Assembly (NCBI GenBank): GCA_019751815.1
Contig: JAIEMW010000003.1
Location: forward strand, 1 to 64,000
Reading direction: 5' to 3'
From: Cyanobacteriota bacterium
GTDB taxonomy: Bacteria; Cyanobacteriota; Vampirovibrionia; Vampirovibrionales; Vampirovibrionaceae
Length of the DNA stretch: 64,000 nt
Each line of letters opens with the position of its first letter. The stretch's first letter is position 1. Made by a program: the position numbers and the translations under genes. The notes under the pieces are model-generated. The model did not search any database, was not told the DNA's origin, and saw only the letters and a list, made by a program, of their open reading frames with translations. Shown in pieces: positions 9,236-19,216 of the stretch.

Positions 9236-10999
9236 TTATTTTCCAAACTCTAGAATGCTGATTTCAGGGCCTGGACGCTCGTAGGCTTGAAATTGAGAAA
9301 ACGGAAAATACACCGCATCCATCGCATCATAATCGCTCATTAATTTTGCCTGTTCTGCTGTTATACCCGCATAAAAAGGCGACCAATGAGCAACCACTTT
9401 GGCCCCGTCAGCCAGTAATTTTTCTTTTTCCCACGCCGCATTTTGAAAAAAATCACTCGGCCCAGATTCGTAAAGTGTGACATAACGAATATGGTGCTCC
9501 TTCAATAAACGGATATCTCCAACTGTTGTTGCAATAGCATAGGGATTTAACACCCTTTGAATCAGCGCAGGGTGTTTATCATCAAATGGTACTGGAGGGA
9601 TTTCTACCCATAATTGTCCGTAGCTCGCAGGGAGATGAATATATCCGACACGAGGACCCGTTGATACCGCTTCTCCTGGAGTGATATGGGCTAGTAGCCA
9701 TTCTCTGGCATCAATTCTGGTATCTTTTTGACTGAGGAGCCGATTGAACTCTAAGGATATTTTTAAGGGTTGAATCAATACAAAGACCAAAAGAATCATA
9801 CTGAAAACGTGACGATACCGTTCTCGATAGCTCTCCTGTGAGATATATTTTTGGACAAACCATCCTGAAAACTGACTGATACCAACTACAGCCAACACAC
9901 AGAGAGAAGGGACAACAGGCATCATATACCGGGTAAATACCAAGCTACTTGCAGCAAATAATAGGAAAAAGGCCGTCAAAAAAATCATCACGATTGAGAC
10001 AGGCTTCTGCAAGAATTGAGCATTGAGAACCGTTTTTATCGCGCCAAGAAAAACAAATACACAGAATAACCCCCCACATCCTTTGACAAATGAGACGAAT
10101 GGATAGAAAAACCACCCTATAGGCTGAGGCGTGTGAGTAAAACCCGAGTGGAAGCTATGATACACATCATAATTCATATGCTTCAGCGCTAATTGGAAAT
10201 CTATCAATAACCATGGTGAGGTAAGTGCAAAAACAAGCATCACAAAAGCAGTTACCCAAAAAATGGAGAGTATAAAATCTGTTTTATATTGCTGATAAAA
10301 CCATTTCTTGTGTACCCAAACACCAAAACAAATTGGCAGCAATAATACAATCACAGGGTACTTAACTCCAATGGCTAAGCCTGTTATCACCAATGCTGTC
10401 ATTAACGAGCGATGCTTGGGCGCTTCACACCAACGAATGATAGAAATAAGCGCCGTTGTTGTGAAAAGTGCCAGTAGGCTATCCACGGTCCCAAAGTGTT
10501 CATTCCGGATCATCAAGTACGAAAAAGCCAATAAAATACCTGCAAAAAACGCGAGTAATCGCGTATGTTTTAACGATCTTGCCAGTAGATAAGTCGCAAT
10601 GACTGACAGTGTTCCAAAACAGACATTAGAAAAACGCAATGCGAGTTTAAATAGTCCTGGATCTATAAAATAAGATTGAAGGAAACCAGTGAGCGTCTGA
10701 TGATTCCAAAATGTTGTGTAGAGAAGGCTTCCTATCCAAACCCAGAAGGCACTAAAATAAAAATACAGACTGGGGTAGCCAAAGTGATGAGGGTTAAAAC
10801 GGCAATCGCCGTTTTCTAAACAGGGAAGTAACATATTTTTGATAATAATATCGAGAATAACGCCCTCATCAGGACGGCTATCATTGGGTAAACCAAAATC
10901 CAGCCCCCAGACTCTCACCAAAAACGCACTGGCAAGTAGAATAGACCAAGCGATTTTCCACCCGAGCGGTAAATTTAAGAGCCGCTTAAAATACGCCAT
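9236..10999 (-). CDS. GT-C fold glycosyltransferase (ArnT/PMT-like membrane protein)
   Basis: A 587-residue polytopic membrane protein with about 10-12 hydrophobic segments and a soluble C-terminal ~150 residues. The first periplasmic loop holds FGLPNDSRPDEG, with the acidic pair expected of GT-C enzymes that use polyprenyl-phosphate sugars as donors (ArnT, PMT and GT39/GT83-like families). The acceptor cannot be told from sequence. I start it at ATG 10999, not at the longer in-frame opening at 11170, because GGGAG lies six bases upstream and the extra 57 residues would overlap the neighbouring gene. Its start lies two bases from the stop of the flavodoxin-fold gene, so the two are probably co-transcribed. 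Confidence 0.8.
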   Translation of the reverse strand: MAYFKRLLNLPLGWKIAWSILLASAFLVRVWGLDFGLPNDSRPDEGVILDIIIKNMLLPCLENGDCRFNPHHFGYPSLYFYFSAFWVWIGSLLYTTFWNHQTLTGFLQSYFIDPGLFKLALRFSNVCFGTLSVIATYLLARSLKHTRLLAFFAGILLAFSYLMIRNEHFGTVDSLLALFTTTALISIIRWCEAPKHRSLMTALVITGLAIGVKYPVIVLLLPICFGVWVHKKWFYQQYKTDFILSIFWVTAFVMLVFALTSPWLLIDFQLALKHMNYDVYHSFHSGFTHTPQPIGWFFYPFVSFVKGCGGLFCVFVFLGAIKTVLNAQFLQKPVSIVMIFLTAFFLLFAASSLVFTRYMMPVVPSLCVLAVVGISQFSGWFVQKYISQESYRERYRHVFSMILLVFVLIQPLKISLEFNRLLSQKDTRIDAREWLLAHITPGEAVSTGPRVGYIHLPASYGQLWVEIPPVPFDDKHPALIQRVLNPYAIATTVGDIRLLKEHHIRYVTLYESGPSDFFQNAAWEKEKLLADGAKVVAHWSPFYAGITAEQAKLMSDYDAMDAVYFPFSQFQAYERPGPEISILEFGK

Positions 11000-11001
11000 G
11001 A

Positions 11002-11634
11002 TTATCTCCCTTGGCGGCCCATTTCTTCGATTTGAGAAAGCCATGCTCCTCGTTGCAACGGATTGAGTCGATTCATCCCACCAATTCGGGTAATTTTTTG
11101 AGGGCCGACCCCTGAAAAATCGAGAATCATTTTTCTGAGCATCGTAATCCCACAGTCGTGATTCACCCACTGGTAATACCAGGCAGGGGCTGTCATCGTG
11201 GTGATGATATGAGCGGTCTTACCCTTTAACAATTTATCCCAGAGAGGACTGTTATTCTTCATTTGATAAGCAAAACCCTGCTGAAACGTCCTATCAACAA
11301 ACCCTTTCAGTAATGCGGGCATACCACCCCACCAGGTAGGGTAAATCCAGACCAGATGCGTGGCGTTCTGGATCAGAGACTGAGCCTTTACCAGATCAGG
11401 CTCAAGCGGTTGTTTTACTGCATGGGAAGTTCGTAAGATAGGGTCAAACTGCAGTTGATGGCAAAGAATTGTCTCAATGTGATGCCCCGCATCACTTGCT
11501 CCCTTATGATAGGCTTGAAATAGAGCATGATTAAACGAAGGTGATAATTGGGCAGGATCATTGTCTGCCCCGAGATATTCTCTATTTGGGTTAGAAAACC
11601 CTCCGATTAATAGGATTCGTGTTTCTTTGGCCAT
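11002..11634 (-). CDS. NAD(P)H-dependent flavodoxin-fold oxidoreductase
   Basis: 210 residues of the flavodoxin-2 family (NQO/MdaB/KefF-like), cytosolic FMN or FAD enzymes that reduce quinones or other acceptors by two electrons. Evidence: N-terminal strand RILLIGGFSNPN, the central motif HLVWIYPTWWGGMPALLKGF (~95-114) that binds flavin in this family, and the C-terminal FSGVGPQKITRIGGM. The length is typical. It is the first gene of a probable two-gene unit with the GT-C transferase; no functional link is evident. The substrate is unknown. Confidence 0.8.
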   Translation of the reverse strand: MAKETRILLIGGFSNPNREYLGADNDPAQLSPSFNHALFQAYHKGASDAGHHIETILCHQLQFDPILRTSHAVKQPLEPDLVKAQSLIQNATHLVWIYPTWWGGMPALLKGFVDRTFQQGFAYQMKNNSPLWDKLLKGKTAHIITTMTAPAWYYQWVNHDCGITMLRKMILDFSGVGPQKITRIGGMNRLNPLQRGAWLSQIEEMGRQGR

Positions 11635-11754
11635 AACGTCTTACTGCCTTCTAATAAAAATGAGAAAATAAAAAATTAGAAACGTACAATGAAAATTCAC
11701 CCCCGATAAACTTCTTTATTATCCTATAAAAGAGTTGCGTTAAAAGAGAAATCT

Positions 11755-14337
11755 ATGCTGCTTAAACAATTCAAGTCACCACAGTCACAGTTGCAGCTTC
11801 CGCTGTTATTACTGATCGCCGTCTGGTTGTTATTATGGTGGCCTGTTTTATGGTGGCAGCAAGTGTTATTTATCCGCGATCTCACGTTTTATACCCTACC
11901 AATGAAACATATCTGGCTAGAAGCCATTCTGAACGGACATCTTCCCGAGTGGACCACACAGATTTCATGTGGTTTTCCTTTTCTTGCTGAGCCGACGCAC
12001 CAAACATTTTATCCTCTCAATGTTCTCTTCTTATTTGGATACTGGCTCCATTTTTCTATAGCAGAATCACTTTCCTGGTTTATTTTACTGCATAGTTTGG
12101 GCAGTTTTTATGCCTTCTATTATCTGATGCGCTCAGGCCTCAAGACCACTGTGGGCACCAGTGCTTGGTCTGCTATTTTGTTTGGTTGTTCTGGCTATGT
12201 TATTTCCATCACAGATAACGTAAATTACTTACCCAGTGTTGTCTGGCTACCACTGGCCACAGCCTTTTGGCTTGAGGGTTTAAACATAGTGAGTTTTCGC
12301 TCATCTATCCGCCCCCTGATTCTCTGTATGCTGTCCGTAGCGATGATGATATTTGCCGGCGATAGCGTCGGGCCGATGATATTTTTGGTCGTTACTATAT
12401 TAACCACAGTCCATCAGACGTGGCGTATTGGTAGCAACTCATTACCGGTTTATTTTGGCAAAATGCTTTTAACCTCAGTGGGCACTATGTTACTGAGTGC
12501 CGTGCAACTCCTTCCCAGTTGGGAACTATGGCAACTCTCTGTAAGACAACAGCCCTTATCTCTAGATGAAAATACGCTATTTTCTTTTCCTCCTGAGCGT
12601 TTAATCGAGTTGGTTCAGCCATTTTTTTATGGCTCTAAATATCCATCCCCCCATTTTATTGGTCAATTTCTCTATCCCAAATTTAATGAACCGTGGGTAG
12701 ACAGTATTTATATTGGCCTGATTCCGCTGATTATAGGAATAGGTTATTTTTGTTTCTCAGGAAAAACATGGCAGAAAAATTTAATCTCAAACACAATATT
12801 ATGGGTGTTGCTCGGTCTAATATGCTTATTCATCGCAATGGGTAACCGGTGTCCAGGTTTTGAAACAATCATTCAACTTTTGCCGCCATTACAGTTTCAA
12901 CGGTATCCTGAGAAGTGGATTTTGGGTCTCACATTTTCACTCTGTATTTTGAGTGGGCTTGGGTTTCAGTCATTACAAGAAAGACTTTCATATTTCAACA
13001 CTTCCGCTATAAGCAAAGTTGCAATCCCCCATTTTATTAAGGTCATATTGGCATTAGCCGTTCTATTTTTGGGTTTTATTCTTCTACTTCAACTTCCCGC
13101 GGCTATTTGGATTTGGCCTTATTCAAACTATACCAGTGTAGACTGGGGGGATCATTTCTTTCTCAACCGGACAACCCATCTCCAAGCCCTAGCAATGCAT
13201 ACAGGCTTAGTTCTAGCACTGATACTGCCGTTATTTTGGGTTCAAAAAAAATGGCTCAAGACAGCTGTTATTGCTATTGCTTGGATTGCAGCGCTCGATA
13301 TCTTCTGTGTCCATCTCAATCACACCCCACTGGTACCTAGGGCATTCTTTGAATCCAAGCAAACCCCCTACGCACTGAGTGCTATTCAAGAAAAAGAATC
13401 AGAAAAAAATTTAACAAATACAAATAACAACTCTATGCGAATTTTTTACGATGATACCCTGGAACAACCTGTCTACGATAAAGATCCCATTCTGCTTCAT
13501 CAGCTGGCTCTCACCTTAGGATTACCAACTCCCGAAGATGCTTATCCCCTCTTTTGGCCCTATAAAACCCAGTATCAACGAGACCGTCTGATGTTTAATA
13601 GTGCCGTCTCAAATGGGATTGAATATCTCAACGGAAGGTTTACCCCCCTTCAGTTACTCAGTCACCGCCAAATGGACTCAGTGATGTTGGCACAAAATCC
13701 CGCCCGCTATATGACGCTAACAGGGGTGAATTATGTGATTACGACAGTACAACCGCATAACCCCGCCTGGGATAACGTTAATGCTTTTGAAGAAATCGCC
13801 CAAAATAAAACACGGAATTTACGAATTTTACGGGTTGCTTCTCACCTGGATAAAGCCACTATCATCACTCATCCCATTTATAATCAAGACCCAGTCAACA
13901 TCTATAAAGTACTCACCACTGAATTTAACAGCCCCTTTCAGCAAGCAGAAATTCATACCAAAGCGGCTGAACTGCCTTCTCTTATTCAACCTAATCAGAC
14001 TGAGTCCAACAGTGTCTCAAACATTATTTTTGAAGAAACCCCAGGGCATATCACCATTCAGCTGAATCAGCCGGTAAAACAAGGGCAATATCTTCTGGTT
14101 AACGAATCCTACTATCCTGGCTGGGCGGCCGTTGAGACCACGCAGAACAAACAGAAACCGGTTATTCTTGCCAACCACCGTTTTATGGCCATTCCCCTGG
14201 AAGCAGGTGATCACAACATCGAACTTCGTTTCCATAACCAATTTTTGCCCACAGGTATTTTAATCAGCCTGCTCACACTGGCTGGCTTTCTGGGACTCAT
14301 GGTTTTTTCAATGAGAAAAACTCAGCAAGAAAACTAA
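11755..14337 (+). CDS. YfhO-family multi-span membrane protein
   Basis: 860 residues with about 12 hydrophobic segments over the first ~530, a soluble region, then a C-terminal segment containing NESYYPGWAAVE and a last membrane helix (~835-855). The YYPGW motif and overall plan match the YfhO family (GT-C related), implicated in Gram-positive species in glycosylation of lipoteichoic acid or other surface polymers. Here the acceptor must differ or is unknown. The N-terminus WQQVLFIRDLTFYTLPMKH carries an acidic residue in the first loop, as in other GT-C proteins. It is divergent from the flavodoxin-fold gene; the ~120-bp gap is A+T-rich near TATAAA (11725 region), a plausible promoter. Confidence 0.75.
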   Translation: MLLKQFKSPQSQLQLPLLLLIAVWLLLWWPVLWWQQVLFIRDLTFYTLPMKHIWLEAILNGHLPEWTTQISCGFPFLAEPTHQTFYPLNVLFLFGYWLHFSIAESLSWFILLHSLGSFYAFYYLMRSGLKTTVGTSAWSAILFGCSGYVISITDNVNYLPSVVWLPLATAFWLEGLNIVSFRSSIRPLILCMLSVAMMIFAGDSVGPMIFLVVTILTTVHQTWRIGSNSLPVYFGKMLLTSVGTMLLSAVQLLPSWELWQLSVRQQPLSLDENTLFSFPPERLIELVQPFFYGSKYPSPHFIGQFLYPKFNEPWVDSIYIGLIPLIIGIGYFCFSGKTWQKNLISNTILWVLLGLICLFIAMGNRCPGFETIIQLLPPLQFQRYPEKWILGLTFSLCILSGLGFQSLQERLSYFNTSAISKVAIPHFIKVILALAVLFLGFILLLQLPAAIWIWPYSNYTSVDWGDHFFLNRTTHLQALAMHTGLVLALILPLFWVQKKWLKTAVIAIAWIAALDIFCVHLNHTPLVPRAFFESKQTPYALSAIQEKESEKNLTNTNNNSMRIFYDDTLEQPVYDKDPILLHQLALTLGLPTPEDAYPLFWPYKTQYQRDRLMFNSAVSNGIEYLNGRFTPLQLLSHRQMDSVMLAQNPARYMTLTGVNYVITTVQPHNPAWDNVNAFEEIAQNKTRNLRILRVASHLDKATIITHPIYNQDPVNIYKVLTTEFNSPFQQAEIHTKAAELPSLIQPNQTESNSVSNIIFEETPGHITIQLNQPVKQGQYLLVNESYYPGWAAVETTQNKQKPVILANHRFMAIPLEAGDHNIELRFHNQFLPTGILISLLTLAGFLGLMVFSMRKTQQEN

Positions 14338-14349
14338 GCTGCAAAAAAA

Positions 14350-15585
14350 TTAAGCTGTCAGTACTTTTTGAATCCGCTCAAAGGCCCAGTCTAAGTCCTC
14401 TTTCTGTATCACCAGTGGCGGGGCAAAGCGGATCACCTTATCGTGGGTCTCTTTACACAGCACCCCCTGCTGTTTAAGTGATTCACAGAACGGACGAGCC
14501 TTGGTGTTCAGCTCAATGCCAATCATCAATCCACGTCCACGCACCTCCACAAGATGAGGACTTTGGATAGATTGCAAGAGACCCAGAAAATACGCACCCA
14601 ATTCAGCAGAGCGTTCTATCAATTTTTCGTCCTGCATAACAGAGAGTGCAGTTCTGGCAATGGCACAAGCCAAGGGATTCCCACCAAAAGTACTGCCATG
14701 ATCTCCCGGATTAAAGACACCCAATACAGCCTTATCAGCCAATACTGCCGAAACAGGGTAGTAACCACCTGAGAGGGCTTTTCCAATAATCACCACTTCC
14801 GGACGGACGTCTTCGTAACCATGGGCAAACAAGCGACCGGTACGACCCAGTCCAGTCTGGATTTCATCCATCAGGGTCAATACATTATTGGCTTTGCAAA
14901 TCGCATCGGCTGATTTTAAATACCCATCCGGTGGAATAATAATGCCGGCTTCACCTTGAATGGGCTCAATCAAAAACGCACAGGTATTAGGTGTGATGGC
15001 TGCCTTTAAGGCCTCAGCATCGCCGTAAGGTACAATTTTAAAACCAGGGGTGAACGGGCCAAACCCGTCTTGATACTGAAACTCAGTAGAAAAACCAACA
15101 ATCGTTGTCGTCCGTCCGTGGAAATTATTGTCCGCCACAATAATCTCGGCTTGCCCCTCTGGAATGCCTTTGACTTTGTATCCCCATTTTCTCGCCGCTT
15201 TAATCGCCGTTTCAACGGCTTCTGCACCACTGTTCATCGGCAGCACCATGTCGTAACCGGTTAACTCTGCCAAATCCCGGCAAAACAAAGGTAATTGGCT
15301 ATTACGAAAGGCCCGCGAAGTCAGCGTTACTTTTGCAGCTTGTTCATGCAGCGTGTTTAAAATACGGGGATGGCAATGTCCTTGATTCACCGCAGAATAA
15401 GCACTCAGACAGTCCAAGTAGCGCTTCCCCTCCACATCTGTCACCCAAACGCCTTCGGCATGATCAATCACCAGATCCAATGGGTGGTAATTGTTTGCCC
15501 CGTATTGAGTTTCAATGGCAATAAAATCTTCAGTCTGTGCAGGATTTGCAGGGTGTTTTGCAGCGTAACTGTCCATCAGTGCCAT
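14350..15585 (-). CDS. rocD: Ornithine aminotransferase
   Basis: A PLP enzyme that converts ornithine plus 2-oxoglutarate to glutamate semialdehyde (in equilibrium with pyrroline-5-carboxylate). 411 residues, full length for class III aminotransferases of this type. Landmarks: [13 protein letters not shown] (117-129) for PLP phosphate, DNNFHGRT (152-159), [11 protein letters not shown] with D240, and the Schiff-base lysine K269 in [14 protein letters not shown]. The sequence is closer to ornithine than to acetylornithine aminotransferases, e.g. the N-terminal [17 protein letters not shown] at 15585 is preceded by AGGAG at ideal distance. It lies 41 bp or so downstream of proC; together they give ornithine to proline, or the reverse catabolic link. 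Confidence 0.93.
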   Translation of the reverse strand: MALMDSYAAKHPANPAQTEDFIAIETQYGANNYHPLDLVIDHAEGVWVTDVEGKRYLDCLSAYSAVNQGHCHPRILNTLHEQAAKVTLTSRAFRNSQLPLFCRDLAELTGYDMVLPMNSGAEAVETAIKAARKWGYKVKGIPEGQAEIIVADNNFHGRTTTIVGFSTEFQYQDGFGPFTPGFKIVPYGDAEALKAAITPNTCAFLIEPIQGEAGIIIPPDGYLKSADAICKANNVLTLMDEIQTGLGRTGRLFAHGYEDVRPEVVIIGKALSGGYYPVSAVLADKAVLGVFNPGDHGSTFGGNPLACAIARTALSVMQDEKLIERSAELGAYFLGLLQSIQSPHLVEVRGRGLMIGIELNTKARPFCESLKQQGVLCKETHDKVIRFAPPLVIQKEDLDWAFERIQKVLTA

Positions 15586-15626
15586 GGGGGGGTCTCCTTA
15601 TTTATATTGATACCGATTATGACTGG

Positions 15627-16466
15627 CTATTTTTTCTCACCCAATTGCCCAGCAATTCGGGTGGCTTCTTCCACTGCTCGTGCAAGAACAGAGCGTATTT
15701 TTCCGTCTTCCATTGTCAGCAAGGCGGCAATGGTACATCCTGCAGGGGTCGTTACATCATCGCGAAGGGCAGCCGGGTGCCGTCCGGTTTGTTGCACCAT
15801 CGTAGCAGCTCCGAGCACCGTTTGACAAACTATTTCCAAAGCAACATCCCGGGGCAGGCCCACACGGACACCACCATCGGCAAGGGCCTCCATAATCAAA
15901 TAAAAGTATGCGGGACCACTGCCACCAAGGGCTGTAACGGCATTAAAGTGCGACTCTTCTAACTCGATACAATGACCCACAGACGTAAAAATACTGCGAG
16001 CAGTGGCAAGATCGGCACTCTTAACGGACTCACCCCCACAAATCACGGTCATTCCTTTTCCAACAACACATGGTGTGTTGGGCATCGCTCGAATTACCGG
16101 GTTATTTTGTCCTAGGGCCTCTGTCATCGCGGTCAAACTAACCCCAGTGGCCACAGAAATGATGCCGGTATTCTCAGACAAGCCCTGTTTGACCAAATGA
16201 GCGAGTATTCCCAAAACCTGATGGGGCTTCACACATAGCAACAACCACTGCGTGTTGGGCAATATTTTTTTGTAATCTGTAAATGCCTCTACCCCCAATG
16301 TTTGAGTCACTTTTTGACAAGTAGCCTCTGTTTTAGCCGTTGCCCAAATTTCTTTTGCTGTTGCCAGTTGGGCATGCAAAATGCCCTGAATGAGGGATTT
16401 ACCCATCACTCCTGTGCCAATAATGCCAAATTTTTTGGAAAATTCTTGATTACGCTGACTGGTCAT
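15627..16466 (-). CDS. proC: Pyrroline-5-carboxylate reductase
   Basis: Reduces pyrroline-5-carboxylate to proline with NAD(P)H; cytosolic. 279 residues. The N-terminal Rossmann motif GIIGTGVMGKS (~14-24), VKPHQV (~80-85), MPNTPCVVGKG, and the C-terminal dimer/active-site motifs GGSGPAYFY and DDVTTPAGCTIAAL are all present. I prefer ATG at 16466; a TTG three codons upstream (16475) is possible. First gene of the proC-rocD pair: the product of RocD is the substrate of ProC, supporting both assignments. Confidence 0.93.
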   Translation of the reverse strand: MTSQRNQEFSKKFGIIGTGVMGKSLIQGILHAQLATAKEIWATAKTEATCQKVTQTLGVEAFTDYKKILPNTQWLLLCVKPHQVLGILAHLVKQGLSENTGIISVATGVSLTAMTEALGQNNPVIRAMPNTPCVVGKGMTVICGGESVKSADLATARSIFTSVGHCIELEESHFNAVTALGGSGPAYFYLIMEALADGGVRVGLPRDVALEIVCQTVLGAATMVQQTGRHPAALRDDVTTPAGCTIAALLTMEDGKIRSVLARAVEEATRIAGQLGEKK

Positions 16467-16598
16467 TACACGCAATACCCTGTGATAAGTAATACTTCCG
16501 CACCTGCTTATAGCCTACCAGAAAAGCGCACAAAAATTTGGCAGTAAACTTTGGCGGTAAAATAAAAAAGAAGTGAGCTGCAAAAAAGAGAGTTGCTT

Positions 16599-17258
16599 AT
16601 GCCCCCCTTTCCCTTTGAGCCCGATAAACCAATCAAAACGGTTTCTAAAGTACTCTTCCAAGCCGAAGGATTTGCGTTTGATTTGGTTATCGACAAATTA
16701 ATTGCCGATTTGCAGATAGCCCCTGATTTAACCAACCTATTGAGTGTCTTGGTTGATTGTACCCAGAGTATTAAAGGCTTTGTGGCTATCCCGGATGAAA
16801 ACGGAAAAGCTACTGGGACACAATACTGGTATCAAGGGTATCAAATTTATATCGGTTACAAAAACCAATGGGACGGGCTCGTTCATTACCTCAATATGAT
16901 TAATAACCTCAGTATCAGTGCAGCCCCCACACTGCTGCACTACTCAACCATTGGGAAAGAAGAGACGCTACTCATCACTTATAGAAAAGGGTGTCAGCAG
17001 GAGCCGCCACTAGCGTTTGTTCACCATCAAGATAGGCTCAGCGCGGATGCCAAAACAACGTTTTACCAAGAGATGGTCTTACTCTCTCAGTTGGGGTTAA
17101 TGCACGATGATGCCCCAGAGTCTCGAGAGCATTGGTTTATCAACCCTAGCACTGGTGGTATTTTGCTAGACTACTGGGAACACCTCGTGCTAGTGAATAA
17201 CGAAGAGCGGGCCGAAGATCTGAGCTATATCAAAGAGTTATTGGAAGACGAATCTTGA
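16599..17258 (+). CDS. Orphan protein, possibly a degenerate kinase-like fold
   Basis: 219 residues from ATG 16599 (a TTG two codons earlier is possible). No signal peptide or membrane segment. I do not recognise a family. The C-terminal half contains LGLMHDDAPESREHWFIN and then GGILLDYWEHL, an order and spacing reminiscent of the HxD....N and D-x-W/G elements of aminoglycoside-phosphotransferase-type kinases, but the match is weak and the N-terminal ATP-loop and Lys are not obvious. It is divergent from proC and convergent with nadD. Function unknown. Confidence 0.6.
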   Translation: MPPFPFEPDKPIKTVSKVLFQAEGFAFDLVIDKLIADLQIAPDLTNLLSVLVDCTQSIKGFVAIPDENGKATGTQYWYQGYQIYIGYKNQWDGLVHYLNMINNLSISAAPTLLHYSTIGKEETLLITYRKGCQQEPPLAFVHHQDRLSADAKTTFYQEMVLLSQLGLMHDDAPESREHWFINPSTGGILLDYWEHLVLVNNEERAEDLSYIKELLEDES

Positions 17259-17292
17259 GAATCAGCCCAGGAAATAGGCTCTATTTTATCGG

Positions 17293-17925
17293 CTATATCT
17301 TTGTCAACACGGCTTCTTGCCATAGCTGATATTGTTGAATATACTGCCAAACTGCTTCTGGCATTGCTGCTTGGGGCAGAATACCGGATTGAGCTGATTG
17401 CCGAATCCACGTCGATGACATTCCCACCAAAGGCATAAACACTTTACGCGTGGCGAGTGGTTTAACAACACCAGGTGCCAGCTGAATCGACTCCACCCAA
17501 GGCGTGTCAATCCGTGGCACTTGTAAAAACACGGCACGGTCGATTACTTCGGCTGGTTTATGCCAACTGGCAAGCTGACTTAAGGCATCTGAGCCAATAA
17601 TCACAGGGATTTTCTCACCTGGAAGAATGTTTTCAGCCTCGGCTATTTCCACCAAGGTATCCACCGTGTAAGAGGGTCCGGATCTTTTGCCCTCCATATC
17701 ACGCACTTCAAAATGTTGAAACGGCTCTATCGCCCTTGTGACCATCGCAAGCCGGTGTTCAAATGCAACTAAATCCAGCTCGTTTGATCGATGTGGCGGG
17801 TTGGCTGAAGGAATAAAAAACACTTTTTCAAGGGAAAATTGCTGCTGGGCAAGATCAGCCATCAATAAATGCCCCCAGTGAATGGGATTAAACGTCCCAA
17901 GCATTAATGCTACTTTAGTCAGCAA
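17293..17925 (-). CDS. nadD: Nicotinate-nucleotide adenylyltransferase
   Basis: Joins ATP and nicotinate mononucleotide to deamido-NAD in NAD synthesis. 210 residues, family-typical. Seen: GTFNPIHWGHL (10-20) with the nucleotidyltransferase HxGH motif (H16, H19), IPSANPPHR (38-46), GSDALSQLASW (111-121), and SSTWIR at 170-175, the ISSTxIR signature. Only a TTG start (17925) gives the usual N-terminal strand before GTFNP; an AAGAG-type ribosome site precedes it. It follows an orphan gene after 12 bp, probably in one transcript. Confidence 0.92.
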   Translation of the reverse strand: MLTKVALMLGTFNPIHWGHLLMADLAQQQFSLEKVFFIPSANPPHRSNELDLVAFEHRLAMVTRAIEPFQHFEVRDMEGKRSGPSYTVDTLVEIAEAENILPGEKIPVIIGSDALSQLASWHKPAEVIDRAVFLQVPRIDTPWVESIQLAPGVVKPLATRKVFMPLVGMSSTWIRQSAQSGILPQAAMPEAVWQYIQQYQLWQEAVLTKI

Positions 17926-17936
17926 AGCTCTTTCTC

Positions 17937-18434
17937 TTAAGACAGTGCGTTTTCAATCAAGACGTCGGATTCGGATGAGGCAGAAGGTGAATCATCCTCA
18001 TTGAGTTCATCCAGCTCATCTAGAAAACCTTGTTCTCTCAGCCAGGCCAAACGCTCTTCTTCTGCACGCTTGGCTTCTAATTGCTGATTTTTCAAGCGTT
18101 CATCAAATTCTTTTAACGTACAAATATCTTTTACATCAATATTGTACCGTCGATTCGGCTCATCTTGGCGCAGCTCTGGATCGATCAGGTGAATGATGGT
18201 TCCTAACTCCAGAGAAGAAACCCGCTCATACACCTCAGGCAGCGAAGAAACGCAGACGACTTGATGTTTACCATCACTGACAACAAACCCTTGAATCTGC
18301 TTACGAAAGCTCAGGATTTCGGTCAATATCACTGGCCAATGCTCTGGGATCAACTGACGATCCTGAACAATAGACAGGTCGGGCTGTTCAGAGAGTTGCT
18401 GAATTAAAATCGTGTAGAGTGCAAGAGAATTCAT
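17937..18434 (-). CDS. Orphan protein with charged C-terminal tail
   Basis: 165 residues with no recognised family. The N-terminal ~105 residues alternate strands and helices (e.g. QIQGFVVSDGKHQVVCVSS). Residues ~108-135 look like a short coiled coil (FDERLKNQQLEAKRAEEER), and the tail is acidic (DELDELNEDDS). Cytosolic, with no signal peptide. It lies 12 bp upstream of nadD on the same strand. Function unknown. Confidence 0.6.
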   Translation of the reverse strand: MNSLALYTILIQQLSEQPDLSIVQDRQLIPEHWPVILTEILSFRKQIQGFVVSDGKHQVVCVSSLPEVYERVSSLELGTIIHLIDPELRQDEPNRRYNIDVKDICTLKEFDERLKNQQLEAKRAEEERLAWLREQGFLDELDELNEDDSPSASSESDVLIENALS

Positions 18435-18704
18435 AGTCTGAGGGTGAGTCTCATAATTCTAGTTTGATAGACGCAATGCTATTAAAACCCAACAGGGTGA
18501 ATTATTGACATCAAAATCGTGAAAGACACTCTAACGAAAGCATGAAAAACATACAAGTCTCTGTGCCAAGCCCTGAGATCGGTGTTTAGGGCAGTTTATA
18601 TCCACAAGCCTCCTCTAGTAAGGGCTCTGCTGCTGTGCTACCCTTAAATTAACAACCACTACTTTTTGTTTCGCACCTAATTTTTCTCGGGGATTACTGC
18701 GTTT
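18435..18704. promoter_or_regulatory. Divergent intergenic region with a consensus -35 box
   Basis: 270 bp between divergent genes. A perfect TTGACA lies at 18505-18510 on the plus strand, but the hexamer 17 bp downstream (ACTCTA) is a weak -10. No open frame of note or strong hairpin is seen. GGGGAT precedes the downstream ATG by 11 bp. Confidence 0.3.
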
Positions 18705-19151
18705 ATGGGATTCGAGTCCTTACCACCCAATCGAGTTCAGCCCTACGGATCGCCCAATCCGGGATTTATTTCCGATGTTTACGGGACACGAGGAACCCCC
18801 TTTGTCCACCGAGTGCATGAACCCAAGCCAGGTGAAGAATCCAAAGCCTTTGATGAAGAAGAACATGCCGATGCCAGCAATGAAGAAGGCGCTCAGAAAA
18901 GAAAACAGCAAACCCTTCAGCAAGACGAGCGTGAAAAACTCCTAAAGTGGGCCAAACTCCGAGGGTTATTTAACCTCACTCTTGATGATGACGGGGTGTA
19001 CTCATTTGAAATCAACCCAAGTACTGGCAATGTCGATTTGGTCGAGCTGCGATCCAGAACTATTGTGCTGACTTTGAGCCCTGAAGAGATTGTAACGCTC
19101 TGGCAACAACTTGATAGACACGGTGGAACGTTTACAGATCAGGCAGGTTAA
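18705..19151 (+). CDS. Small FlaG-like protein
   Basis: 148 residues: a Pro/Gly-rich disordered start, an acidic, Lys/Gln-rich middle (~45-85), and a C-terminal domain (~88-148) reading YSFEINPSTGNVDLVELRS, then VLTLSPEEIVTLWQQL and ending GGTFTDQAG. That order (strand, residue after TG, strand, (P/S)PEE helix, final F/L-x-D-x-A) resembles flagellar protein FlaG, which affects filament length. The usual EVIRQIP core is replaced by RTIVLTLSP, so the assignment is tentative. No other flagellar genes are in the window. Confidence 0.45.
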   Translation: MGFESLPPNRVQPYGSPNPGFISDVYGTRGTPFVHRVHEPKPGEESKAFDEEEHADASNEEGAQKRKQQTLQQDEREKLLKWAKLRGLFNLTLDDDGVYSFEINPSTGNVDLVELRSRTIVLTLSPEEIVTLWQQLDRHGGTFTDQAG

Positions 19152-19216
19152 ACGCTTCAATGGCTGTTTTCTCAAGCTTTGCCAAATCATGAGAAGCGGT
19201 TATAATACCGCTCATT

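Noticed and set aside
10999..11170. N-terminal extension of the GT-C transferase
   Set aside because: It overlaps the flavodoxin-fold gene in another frame, and a good ribosome site precedes the ATG at 10999.
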